Below are positions 22,603 through 33,572 of a DNA stretch of 64,000 nucleotides, piece by piece (positions within the stretch are counted from its first letter, which is position 1; each line of letters starts with the position of its first letter). Made by a program: the position numbers and the translations under genes. The stretch covers positions 52,311,053 through 52,375,052 of the forward strand of contig CM060732.1 of NCBI GenBank assembly GCA_030704615.1. Reading direction: 5' to 3'. This stretch comes from Takakia lepidozioides (Eukaryota; Streptophyta; Takakiopsida; Takakiales; Takakiaceae). The notes beneath the pieces were generated by a model. It had not been told where the DNA came from. It made no database searches and worked only from the letters and a program-made list of their open reading frames with translations.

Positions 22603-23159
22603 GTACAATCTTTGGCAGAATCAGCAGTTCCAGATGCTTTATCTTGAACATTTCCCAGAAACTCACTACCTTGCTCCTCAAATGAATCCTTAACATCCTT
22701 TTTCACTCCCTCCGCTCTGTTCTGAGCACCATCTTTAGCCATTTCTGCATTGTCCTGGGCAGTATCAGCAGTGCCGGAGGCCTTCTCCTGTGTAGCATCC
22801 CACGTAGATCCCGCAGTCTCCTTAGCAACTCCTTTGTACAAGTAGCTGACCCATTTGTCAGGTCAAATTCTGGCAATTTTTCGCCAGAAAAGAAACCGCC
22901 GCTCTCCAGTCAGAACAATCTCTGCAAGCACTGAATTGTTCTCAATCTCCTTTGTTCAACTTTTAGGATCCCCCATATCTTACGCAGCTTTCCTCGTGCT
23001 ACTTGTCCAGGCAATCTGTCAAGAACTCCTTTGTAACAAAATTTCACTGGAACTGCTTCATAATCATACTTGGTGATCATTACCATGAGCAGCTCACATT
23101 ATGAATACTTACGACAATTTGTCCCACATGCTTTAAGCTGCAAGTTCTCTTTCATACAT

Positions 23160-23692
23160 CTTCCCTGTTTCACCTGTAATCATCACAAAAACAAACCAAT
23201 TTTTTAAGTGGTGAAAGCAGTGCACATCCTAAAGAACAGCTGCTTGCTTGCAATCTTTGAGACGAACTTGGTGGCAGTGGTAATTACCAAACACTCGCAT
23301 ATTCTGGATGCCGCAGATAGGTGTTCCGGGGGACGTGCTGATGCACACAAAAGCAATGGCCAGCTTCTCACTGTTGTGGGACAGAGAACTTCCTCTTACT
23401 CTTCAAATCATACAATACAAAGACCGTGTCAGGCAAGTAGCTGGCCTGCTTCACCTGACCAGACTGTCTCTTCAATCCATAGGCATTCCCTCAATTTGTG
23501 GGATGTAATTTCTCTTCAAGATCAAATGAACGCACCTGGTTGTTCATCTCGATGCAGCAGCACCAGGCTGGCTCTTTGCTCACACCTCTATCCTCCATCA
23601 TTTTTCTCACCATTGCTTCATCGTCCCACCTGCCAGCCTCATTATAGATGTAGTAACATATACGCTGCAGGATCTTGTGGATCCCATTTCAT
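23160..23692 (-). pseudogene. PPR-DYW gene relic (E+ and DYW remnants)
   Basis: Read on the minus strand with several frame changes, the segment matches the end of a PPR-DYW protein: DPQDPAAY, AGRWDDEAMVRKMMEDRGV, the E/E+ word [18 protein letters not shown], a decayed STSPGTPI box and FHHLK. Stops and frameshifts are frequent and the terminal CSCGDYW is lost. The match stops at the edge of the duplicated NDUFS6 segment (about 23694), so this gene was probably broken by that rearrangement. It resembles the DYW end of the gene at 3046-6647. Confidence 0.7.
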
Positions 23693-23693
23693 T

Positions 23694-25702
23694 TCAAGTA
23701 TGGGTGCTAAGCATCAAAACCCTTTGCGTAGTCTGCCGTAGGAAGGCAGGGCCAATAAAACAAAAATGAAAATCAGGTAGCGACAAAACAGGAACGCGAG
23801 CATTGGAGCCGTGACCCGCGATTCGTACGCGAAGAGAAGCGAGAGGCGCGCTTGTGTTGTGGTGCTGCCCTCTGCATCTGCGCTCTGCCATGTCGCGATC
23901 CGTCTTGTTCCTCGCTCGGCTTGCTGGAAGATCTCAAGTCCTCGCTCGCTGTAGTTCCTCGAGTATCTCGTCTCTGGATCCACTATGTCATCCAGTACCA
24001 GCCGCTGCGACATGGGTTTCTGGGATCGTTAGGAATTGTCCATCCCCATTGCAAGTGTGGGGAACTTGGATTCCTGCGCGTGGAATGAGAGACGAGCACA
24101 CTGCAAAGTGGATGCAGGTACACCATCGAAGAAACTATTTCTTCTCCTTTTAGACCTCTTCTTTTGTTTGTGTTGGAGTGTTGGTGTGGTTGCTCTGAAA
24201 GAGCCCGTGCTATTACACCTCGGGTGCTTCTTCCCCATCCAGCGGAAGCACTCATAACCTTGACACTAGGGCATTGTGGAGAGGAATCTCAGGCCATCAT
24301 CTGGATGTACCCATTGCCCTTTAATGTAGACGTTGTATAGGACAGAGCCCTTGTTGACATATTCCTGCGCACTACTGACCTCCTCGAACTGCTCATGTGG
24401 TCTTCGATCACCGGGAAGAAGCACAGCTTAAAACGCTCACTCCCAGCCTACAGCAATCGGTTGAGTGGGGGATTGTCTGTTACATTAAGGGTTGCATCAA
24501 GATCATATTAGGAAATATAGAGGTGATTTCAGCAGTACTGCTGAACCCGTTCCCCTTTAAATGGACACATTGTTTGTATCTGTGCAATGTCAGGAACGTT
24601 TTTGAGGAAATTACTGCAGAATGTAATCTCTCCTCATATGTGCCACATGTGGCTGTGATTGCATTGCCAATGACACCAAAGACAACACAGTATTAACCAT
24701 AGGCAGAATAAGGAGAGGATACCTGGTTCTATGGACACTTGAAGTTTTTCCTTAGTAGTCAAGGCCTTGTGAAGCTGATGTACTTTTCCAGGTTATTTTC
24801 TGTGTGTACAATTATCTGGGACTATGGTCATGGTATGGGGACTACAGAGCTCTGACAGAAAGTCACCAATGGAGCTGATTAGTGAAGTACCCCCCATCGA
24901 GGTTGATGCTGGCGTTGCTGCATGTGAAGGAGGTTTTAAATCTCTTCCTTGACTATTTGGCTTTTTGTTTTATCTGTTTGTAAAAAATGATGTCTTGACT
25001 CCAGGAGAGTGCACATGCCCTCTCCCTCTCATTTGTTGTCCAATCTGGGTAGGTAGCAAAAGTTTATTGAATGCATTATCTCTGAGGACTGAGTTTACTT
25101 TGCACTTCCCATAAGCATCACCGACCGGCCGGGGGTCCAGCTTGCCTAAACCCTCCGTAATGTCTTTCCTGTGTGGCAGGAAGGGATCCGGCATTGGGTC
25201 ACCCGGTGGAGTACATATCTCTTGATGACGTAGGCCCATCAGTTTGCAAGTATTGTGGTCTCAGATATGTGCAAAGGCATGGTCACCATGGTGGCCACCA
25301 CTAACAAACAAGGGAAGGACATTTGATTCTCACCGGAGGTCTTTGCATTCCCAGTCGAACCCGTGAACGATCGATTTTGGAATTAGTTGTCAAGAAAGTT
25401 CTGCCAAAAAATTCTCAGATGTTAGTGCAACTAACGTGGATCTCTGTTATTTAAGCAGAGCTTTTCTAGGATGCTGCAGCCTAGATAATCATGCTTGCAG
25501 CTGACAGTACATTGTACTGCTGTTCTATGGTGTCAGAGAAGGCATCTCTGAGAAAACTACTCTGCTTGCAGTTGTACGCTGGTAGTTACGATAATCCTGC
25601 TCTCTAAGTCTTCTTTCATGACAGCTAAGGAGTCTATTCTTGTAATTAAAAAGTTTATTTGCAACAAAGTTTGAAAACAGTGGTTACAGAAGCAGTGACC
25701 GA
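23694..25702. repeat. Segmental duplication, copy 1 (partner 33573-35492)
   Basis: From CAAGTATGGGTGCTAAGCAT to GTGGTTACAGAAGCAGTGAC the sequence is nearly identical to 33573-35492, across exons, introns and flanks of an NDUFS6 gene. The partner lacks about 200 bases corresponding to 25480-25685 and has an insertion of about 120 bases in the first intron (34069-34190). Confidence 0.9.
23890..25304 (+). CDS. NDUFS6: NADH:ubiquinone oxidoreductase Fe-S subunit 6 (13 kDa-A), copy 1
   Basis: Zinc-binding accessory subunit of mitochondrial complex I. Three exons with GT-AG borders and matching phases: 23890-24117, 24848-24932 and 25180-25304, giving 145 residues with TAA at 25302-25304. The N-terminus (MSRSVLFLARLAGRSQ) is an arginine/serine-rich mitochondrial presequence. 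The mature part has the family words HTAKWMQ, RKSPMELISEVPPIEVD and the zf-CHCC zinc ligands: Cys in AACEG, His in LGHPVEY, and two Cys in VCKYCGLRYV. It ends in a histidine-rich tail. The length suits the family once the presequence is counted. There are no frame breaks, so it is probably functional. An equally intact copy lies at 33791-35302. Confidence 0.95.
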
Positions 25703-25704
25703 AG

Positions 25705-26225
25705 TATAGGCAACACATAGTACGGTATCAGTAGTATGCCCTTTTGGGAAATTTTGTAATTGAGTACAATCAGCGTCACTCATGAATGTGCTCATGTCAG
25801 TCCAAAATAAATTGCTACTCTCTGACGAAGTCTAAGCAGGGAGGTTGCGAATGGTAATCCCTTAATCTCTGCCTGTTTTGATAGCGTGCTTATTTCACCT
25901 TCTTTAACATTCCTAGTGAACATCTTGATTTATTGGCTTTTATAAAAACTGTGGAAGTCTGGTTCTGTGCCAATGCAAGATCTTGCAGGTCACGTTGCAC
26001 TTATTTGCAGTGCCAATAGGAGAACTCGCAGCCAACTAGCCATCTCAGCCTAACTCCCTCTATCTGTTCACTGTGTACCTTTTTTATACAAGCTTTGAAG
26101 GCTGAAACTGCTTGACACCTAAGGCTTGGAAAGAAAGTTAGCAGCATCCTCTCAGCTCTATTTGTTACAGCAGTTAGCGCCACTACCAGTATGTTTTGGA
26201 TGTTAGGCACCCAGTCAGGCTAGAA
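25705..26225. other. Stretch without recognisable gene
   Basis: About 500 bases between the duplicated NDUFS6 segment and the SWEET gene. I see no coding frame with a domain. It may hold the 3' UTR of the SWEET gene (minus strand). Confidence 0.5.
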
Positions 26226-26228
26226 ACC

Positions 26229-28097
26229 CTAAGGTTTCGCAGGAGCTGAGGTGTCTTCACTATTTTTATCTGCTCGGACATAGACTGTGTGTGACACAGG
26301 TTTCATGGCACCCTTCTCATCTGTTTTGGTAGTTGCTCCAGCTGGTGTTGCATTCTTGTAGAATGCGTACAAGGCCAACTGTACAACACCCGATAACGCT
26401 CCAAGGCCATTTGGAATCTGCGAAGTCTCAGTAAGCCACAAATTAGGATTTGGGTAATTTTCTAAGCTAACCCCTGCTTCTTCCCTGTTTCCTTCCATAA
26501 TGGTCATTAAGTTTATGGCCCCTACAAGGTTGTGGCATGTCTTCCCCACTCTTCTTAGGAGAGGTTGACAGCTGCAGCAAGATTGGCTTACAGAGTTCAG
26601 CAAGACTGTCTATTTTGAAAGTTTTATAGCATAAATGCCCCACTGGTCCCCTCTCTCCACTTGTTCTTCAAGGGAAGGGGCTGTACTCCATGAAAAGCCC
26701 TCCCTCTCAACCTCTCCACTGGTTTTTCAAGGAAAGTGGCTGTACTTCATCTTGAAAAGCCCGCCCCCCCCCTCAACACTCTCAAGCACTTCCAAAACAT
26801 GATCTAGGTAGGGACAAAGAACTTAAATGGGAAACTAGTTGACACGCACCGCAATAAAAATGTCAATGCCACCCACAAATGCGTAACCAAACCACACAGT
26901 GCCGTTGATAAAGTTGCACAAAGAAAGCAAGAATGGCATGTATTCCACACTCCTTGTTCGAATCATCAGGCCCTGTAGTGAGAGAGGGAGGGAGTGCTGA
27001 CAGTGAGTCTCTGATCAAACTTAGCCGGGATTTTGAGAGGGAGTTTACATTCCCCACACAGCACTCCTGGTATCAGCAATCTGCAAACTCGCATCTTACA
27101 CTCAGTGACTGGGACAGCCCCTGGCGAACATTTTGTTTTATACATCATCTGTCAGTGTTGTCATCCTTGGGATTTTGATTCAGATGGTTGGGATAGTAGT
27201 GTCACCTGGGTGTCAGATGCTTAAAGCATTAAAGAACTTGAACCATTAAGATGTCATCTGCAACCAAAGTAAGTGGAGGTTTCTTCTTACAAATCCAGTA
27301 ACATCTCCGTTATAGATATGAAAAAGGAATCCAATTTCATAACAAACATGTTTCGGAACACCAATGAAGCAAACATGATGGTCCGTCTTAATAGTGCTTG
27401 GAACATACCATAACCGTCAATGGAGAGGCGTACATGCCCACAGCAAACACTGCGCACAGTGTGCCAATTACCAACTTTCGGCGGGATTTGTCATGCACCA
27501 AAGTCAAGACCATCACCACTACAAATATGTATGCTACTAGCACAAGCAGCAGAACCCTCAGCACCTTCACCTGCGACAAGAACAACCAGAATTTTATCCT
27601 AACGAGGCCGAAATTGACAGACCCCAGGTGAAATTAAGCATTGAATTTGGAAGTACACATGAATGGTCAAGAGGACCTGGTCTGAATGGTCACTGTAGCT
27701 ATCGACCGTTGAGTCTACAGACCAGGTTGTGGACGATCTCTGAGTACGATAGGATGCCCTTTGACGATGCATGTCCAAGTTACATTTGTAAGAAACTGAC
27801 CCCCTAACTATAGCTTCGGGTGGCCATGATGGGTCTTTCCCAAAAGAAAGGGAGATGGATAAAATCAAATTGAACAAGAATACCTTCAATTTCTTGGGGG
27901 CATAAATCAAATACAGGGACAGGTATGTGAGCTCAATAATACAGCCAGCTGCGTTGATGGTGACCACCAGTACCTGGTAGTTTACCACTGGGAGGCCATA
28001 GACCACCCATAGCATGCAATTCATAAGTGTGCAAACATAGGGGATGCCCGAATAGTCCTGCACTGACTTCTTCTTGTGAATGTTCCAGAAGGTCGGC
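26229..28097 (-). CDS. SWEET bidirectional sugar transporter (first exon not located)
   Basis: Membrane uniporter for sugars, seven transmembrane helices in two MtN3 repeats. Four exons with agreeing phases are visible: 28097-27884, 27570-27409, 26972-26850 and 26417-26229 (TAG). The first holds the MtN3 hallmark PTFWNIHKKKSVQDYSG and VYGLPVVNYQVLVVTINAAG. The second covers helices 4-5 and ends ASPLTVM. The third has MIRTRSVEYMPFLLSL and FINGTVWFGYA (second MtN3 repeat). The fourth has IPNGLGALSGVVQLALYAFY and a 40-residue cytosolic tail. The short N-terminal exon for helix 1 should lie above 28100, but I could not identify it. No frame breaks are seen. It is probably functional. Confidence 0.9.
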
Positions 28098-28099
28098 CT

Positions 28100-31000
28100 G
28101 GCACCAACAATTGTTCACCAATCAACACAATTCATCATATAAGTTACTAGAGCTCTGAGGTTTCAATTACATTCTCATGAGTTCCAGCTGATGATTACCC
28201 AAGAGCCACCCACTGCATCTCAGCAATCTCTCTTACCTATTTGTATTACGAACGGCCGCGCATGGACAATACCATAGATCTGAATTGTAGACTAAGGAAC
28301 CTGGTATATGTACATTTTTGCTATATGGCATGTGGTAAAAGGCCGAGAACCCCAGGTTGTTCCAGAAATGGAAGTGGCCGGGGGTCGGGTACACAGCCTT
28401 GCACGAGAGAGGTGGACCAGGAAGAGGGCTCTGAAAGCAAGACTGACCGACGAATTCGTTAAGAAAAGCAGACTACTCACAGAGGGGATGTGAACAAGCA
28501 AATTGCAGTGATGTTACCTGCACACATCACAATCGCAAGTTTAAAATTCATACGCCTACTCCAAAAAGGGGACAACGAAGGTGTTCAAGACTACAGCTTG
28601 CTAGAATCCTCAACATTATCCAATCAAGGATTTGTCGAATCACCAAGTCTCAGAGAAGTACAGCTTAGGTAATAGCGAGATCCAACACTGAGCATTAGTA
28701 ACGATAATGTGGTAGCATCACATTCATGAACTCAACTAATCAACTTAGGACACTACAGAGCCCCGAGGGCCCTGTTGATGGACCGTAGTTTTAAATGTTC
28801 AAAGCAAATGAGCCGTGAGCTGCGTTGGACGCGCTGACATTGACACAGACTAAGATACAAAACATGGACATAAACTCCAGAATCTGGTTAGGATAAATCT
28901 ATGATTTGAATTTGTCTCAAAGTCTCCCTTTAGATACTGCATGTTACAGACCTTCGCTGTCGCACTAAAATATCTTATCATGTGCTGCGCACAGCAATTT
29001 GCACACGTTCTTAAGGAGCTGCACTAGCCGTTTTACCCTCCACTTCAAGGTTTAGTTCTTATAAGGACTTGAAACTTCAGTTGTCATAAGCACAGGTCTG
29101 GTCTACGTTTTTTTATCTGTTCAACAGTCTCCAAATAGTACCGGTTGAAATCTACGGGGTATGACTGCACACAAATTATTGACCCGTAATTCCTAGAGCC
29201 CAAACTCTCTTCTTACAGCCTGACCAAGGAGCATCCAGTTCATTGACTTAGGCAATGTCCGGAATGTTCAATCCAACTATCTGTACTCAATTGATATATA
29301 TACAGCAAGAGCAGGAACTGATATTGAGCATTTCGCTTCAAAGTAATCGTGAAAATTCCCGTATAAGCTTGCCTGATCTTCTAGAACAAGTTCAGGTATA
29401 CTCCAATCAGCAAACTTCAGTAGTTACACTACATATTGAGTTGCACGTTACTAGATCCGTATATATGGCGTACGCTCTGGGATGATTGCATAATGTTGAC
29501 AGTGGATCAACTTTCCTCATTGTGACTAAATGGACTCAGCAATGATATGGACCGGAAGGGAATTTAAAATTGTTACCCACAATCCCCAAAACCAACTTGA
29601 AATTCACCATCGAGGGACCCTGTAACTGGCGTTGCCTTGAGGCTAGTAGTTCGGAAAAAATACGATTTCTAGATGATCAGCTAAAAAGGGACATGCAGCC
29701 CGATCAGACCCAACAATTAGCTCGGGTAGTAGATTGGCTTCCACTGGAAGCAGGGGTTCCTGCATTGCCGACACCGTTTCTTGAAGCAGATGAGCAGTAG
29801 ATCTCCTACATTGCTGAGCTCTCTACACTCTCTCTTCAGACGAGTCTCACAGACTCACAATCATTTGATGCAGAAAGGATGCAGATCAGCACTAATGTTT
29901 CTGGGAATGGAACTGTTGTATTGAAGGGATCCAAATCAGTCTCTCTCACTCTGGCCGGCACCAAACACCACCTCTCCCCCAGTACTCCAAGAACCGTGAT
30001 GGCTAGCTGCCAACAAAGGATCAGAATCTGCAAACTGGATCGCAGGGGGGTGACTAGTAGCCTGCATGGGAAGGTCGCAAGGACATAGAGAGGAAAGTGT
30101 GACATCGCAGCGACGAGGCAGAGGTCCAGGCAGCAGCGCGAAAGTGGGTGGGTGGACCATGGGCTCCACGCACCGCCAGCCTTGCCCCCGCACGGACGTC
30201 TCTCCCACCCACCCCCACATTTCCTGTCCATTCCCACCACTATTTCATCCACATTCAACGATGAACATTGGACGAAGGTACGACACTATTACCTCCAGGC
30301 GGGATGTTCGATGTGGTCATTGTAATCATCCGGCCATGATTGAATGAAGTCTCCAAGACAAAAAGTACATCCTCTTGTATCGGAGAAATGGATGATATTT
30401 GTAAATGTTGATATTGACGGGCCGTTTGTATTCATGATGATATTGAGGAATAGCAAGACATGATGATGAGCAGCAGTGCCATCGACGTCCTGATTATTTC
30501 TCCTGCTACGATTCTGCATTGCTTGGTTGCGCTCCCGCTGGCTGTCTCCGTCGTCCTCAGCTTTGCCCGCTCTCTCTGTCTCTTTTGGGTTCACCCTCTC
30601 TGCATGTGGTTTGTTTGATGCGGGGTTTCATTTTTTTCCCTTTAAAAGTTCTCGAGGGACACTGTCCCCTCTTTGGAAAAAAAAACAACTGCATGTAATA
30701 CATGCAAGCCCTGCTTTATAGGTTGTGACGCAATTCCTGATGGTTGAGTTGAGGCCGTTATGCAGCCTTCCTGTTCTTTCCAATCACTTCATGCAGAAAT
30801 TGCCCCAAAAGCAGTACCTTCATTTCCTCTTTCTGTGTTCTTTACCTGCCCTCTTTACTATGAGATCCTTCATTATCTTTTTTTTTTTTTTCGGGGAGCA
30901 AGTAGCCCAGTGATTGGGTGTTTGTGCCTTGCCTGTGCATAACGTGGGTGATCCTGCCTTCAATCCTTCAACATTCGCCTTCAAACCGTCCATTGGCCCC

Positions 31001-33210
31001 TTGGTGGGCTGTTTGTTGAGCAGTAGGCTCTATGAATTCACTGGATGTTAAAGAACTTTATATTTATCTGTTTTTTTTCACTTCTTCTTTCATGCCCTCT
31101 TTAATATGAGATCCGTGGGCTACTCAACTGTCTGTTCCAGTGTTCTAGTGTTGGTCTGGTGTGTGGGTTTCGCCGGGTATCAACCACTGTTGTTCTGGTA
31201 TCAGGTTCAGGACATACCAGACTGTTCCTGGTACGAAAAGTATCACAAAAAATTTATATCAGTCTGGTCTATATAATGGTGGATGTATATTTTCTAGATA
31301 CTGGTATGAGTATGAGTATCATGACCACCACACCAGCTCGTACGAGATATCAATTCTGGTATCATTCCAAAGCCATCATCTTGAATTACAAGTTTATCAC
31401 ATAGCAAGTATCAAGTGAAAACAAATACTATACAAATAAAGAAGTAAATATACATAAATACAAGTATGTAGGCATATATATACATGAATTAGTATAGTAT
31501 ACATACCAGGAGTAAATGAGGAAGAGGGCAGGGGAGTACTGCTATTGTGGCTGGTATGAAAAAACTGATACCAGCCTGGTCTGGTGTATGACCAAGTATT
31601 CTCCCAAATGATACCAGACTGGTCTGGTACCTGATACCAGTGCATATACCAGTACTTTATACCAGTCCTTCACCTATATACCAGTGCAACATTGGTATCA
31701 ACCCGGGATGTATCTCATAACCTAACCTATTGTTCTCTATTCTCGGAAACTTTCGCAGTACCCTACCAAAAGGTTCTTGAGTTCCATAACATGCGGCGGT
31801 TAGGGTTCTCCTTTCCCGCCCCTACAAGAGCTCGATTCGTCGCTGCAAATCTGGTAGGGTATGATGTTGATATGCACATATAGACATTATGGATGCAGGG
31901 TTTCAAGGGTTTATGAGTGCCTCTTTTGGCAACTTCGGAGGCTTGCTTACATCTGATTTTGAATTTGAATACTAGTACCATATCTGAGTTCATATTTCCA
32001 GGTAAGTGGCATTCAGATACCATTCTTCATATCTGGATTGAATTTTTTCTTAAACCACATATGCATACCAGATTGATACTTGAAATTCATGGGCTGCATT
32101 ATTGGAAAACCTACCTGCCTTAAAAGAAGGTGGGCACTGCATACCAGGACCCTTCTGGTATTTCCAATTCAAAATACCAAACCAACATTGTCTCTTCCAT
32201 GAAGCCCAATCTCTAGCGGAAGTCTTCCATTATGAGCACTGTTTTTAAATCTGGCGAAAAATCATCAGATTTCGACCTGAAAAATGGGTGGCTACTTTAC
32301 GAAGAAATTACGGGAGTAACAATCAGAAAATTCGCCAGAAAATGCCAATGGTTAAATATCAGGAGCCAGATTTTTCCTACGTGGACCTGTTAAAATGTGA
32401 CGCTTGTTATATAGCCTCTTTTCTAACCCTGCCACCTCGTTATTCTCGCCACATGGGCCCTAGGTAGAATTTACATGTGGCCTTCGTGACAATTTTGGAA
32501 AAGTGAAAAGAAAACACTGATTATGAGGATCAGAAATATCAATGAGAGCAAATAAGAGGAAAATCAAGGTAAAGTTGGAGGAAATACAAGCCATTGTCTT
32601 CCTTGGGGAGAGAATCGGCCTGCAATGCCTGGTAGACGTACTCTCACATGCATAAACCTATTCATCAAGGGATTTCATTCATTTATAGGAGGTTGGGTAG
32701 CGCATGCTCCCGCGAGCACGAGCGAATATTAAGGATATTCCTTAGATGCCTTTCGAATATTCTTCAAAGAAACTAAAATTGAGAAACTAAAAACTTTGCG
32801 AAACTTTTTTTAACTGCTCACATACTAGGCCCTCACAGCATCACTTAAGAAACAAGTAACACCTATACATGATAAACATGTTACCCTATAGGCGTGGGGT
32901 TTCCTCACGTTATGCGAACCGAATATCCCATAAAACCCCAAAAAAACAAAAATCATGGTTTTCAGTCTGGGTATCGGCAGTTTAAGCCCTAAAAAAATTA
33001 TTTTCACACTGAGAAAATAAATCTGAAGGTACTCATATGCACCATGCCTATTAACACGTAATTCCTATGACCGCAGTTTGAAAACATTGTACCTCTATGA
33101 CCGCGGGTTGTGCTCACGCCGTGCTCGTGAGCATGCTCACATGATACCAACCCCCATTTATAGATATGGATGAGATATTCCCATTACACCTCTCTTGATT
33201 TAGTTGGAGA
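28100..33210. other. Gene-poor stretch
   Basis: Apart from the missing first SWEET exon, which should lie in the first part, I recognise no gene here. Open frames below 140 codons (for example 29836-30258 minus) lack motifs. T-rich runs occur at 30880-30895 and 31065-31085. A repeat-rich patch is listed separately. Confidence 0.55.
31140..32170. repeat. Repeat patch rich in GATACCAG / CTGGTATC words
   Basis: Words such as CTGGTATCAGG, ATACCAGACTG, GATACCAGCCTGGTCTGGT and TACCAGTGCAACATTGGTATC recur in both orientations over about 1 kb, partly with AT-rich filler (31420-31500). Inverted pairs give a foldback-like structure. The vocabulary matches the patch at 10440-10650. No coding capacity is seen. 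The family type is unknown. Confidence 0.55.
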
Positions 33211-33214
33211 CTTA

Positions 33215-33565
33215 GGGCCGCTTTACACTACGGCCCAAGTTCTACCACTCTTCGGCTGGTCTTGGGCCAACTTCAACGATCATGATCGCACAAAAATAGT
33301 CTATTTTAATACCAAACTTCTTGGGTCCAAGAGCCGAGAGTTGGGTCTCCATTCTAGGAGAGAGTTGGGTCTCCATTCTAGGAGGGTTCCTTTTTCTTGG
33401 TTTGGCCCAAGAACTTATGCCACTAGGTGCCTTGAAGGCAAATGACCTACTTCCATTTTCTTGGGCTCCGGCCGTGGTGTAAAGCCGTTGGGCCCAATGT
33501 TCAGGCCTCCGCCCTTCAGAATGCTCCATTCTCACTTGGTCTTGGGCCTAGTGTAAGTGCGGCCC
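33215..33565. mobile_element. PIF/Harbinger-type MITE with TTA duplication
   Basis: The element begins GGGCCGCTTTACACTACGG and ends with the near-exact inverse (CTTGGGCCTAGTGTAAGTGC followed by GGCCC). TTA is present directly outside both ends (33212-33214 and 33566-33568), the target duplication of PIF/Harbinger transposons. At 351 bp with no coding frame it is a non-autonomous MITE. Inside is a direct repeat of GAGAGTTGGGTCTCCATTCT. It sits immediately next to the left border of the second NDUFS6 duplicate. Confidence 0.85.
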
Positions 33566-33572
33566 TTAGTGG

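Larger units (their letters stand above)
17787..22609 (+). mobile_element. APE-type non-LTR retrotransposon (LINE), frameshifted
   Basis: A near-full-length LINE lies inside the LEA gene, bounded by GAGTACATT (17787-17795) and GAGTACAAT (22601-22609), a candidate 9-bp target-site duplication with one mismatch. The order is 5' leader, ORF1-like protein (18061-19044), then endonuclease, reverse transcriptase and a CCHC-like tail in three different frames (18936-20228, 20267-21781, 21697-22602). At least two frameshifts break ORF2, so this copy is not autonomous. No poly(A) tail is visible at the 3' end. The APE endonuclease and the FADD reverse transcriptase resemble the RTE/Jockey side of the LINE tree more than plant L1, but the clade is unproven. 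Confidence 0.85.
17155..22841 (-). pseudogene. LEA_4-like gene, decayed and split by a LINE insertion
   Basis: Late embryogenesis abundant (desiccation-protective) protein of the LEA_4 type, recognisable by imperfect 11-residue alanine/lysine/glutamate-rich repeats (ATQEKASGTADTAQDNAEM, VQDKASRTADATGNEARD, ATKRKAAEAAGAADGKAGE). The 5' part lies at 22841-22609 and the 3' part at 17786-17155. The LINE between them lies in the opposite orientation. The 3' part is split over two reading frames and carries in-frame stops (for example the TAA after AESGME and a TAA after SETAGAV), so the gene is inactive independently of the insertion. The family function (protection during drying) is known; this copy should make no normal protein. 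Confidence 0.75.
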
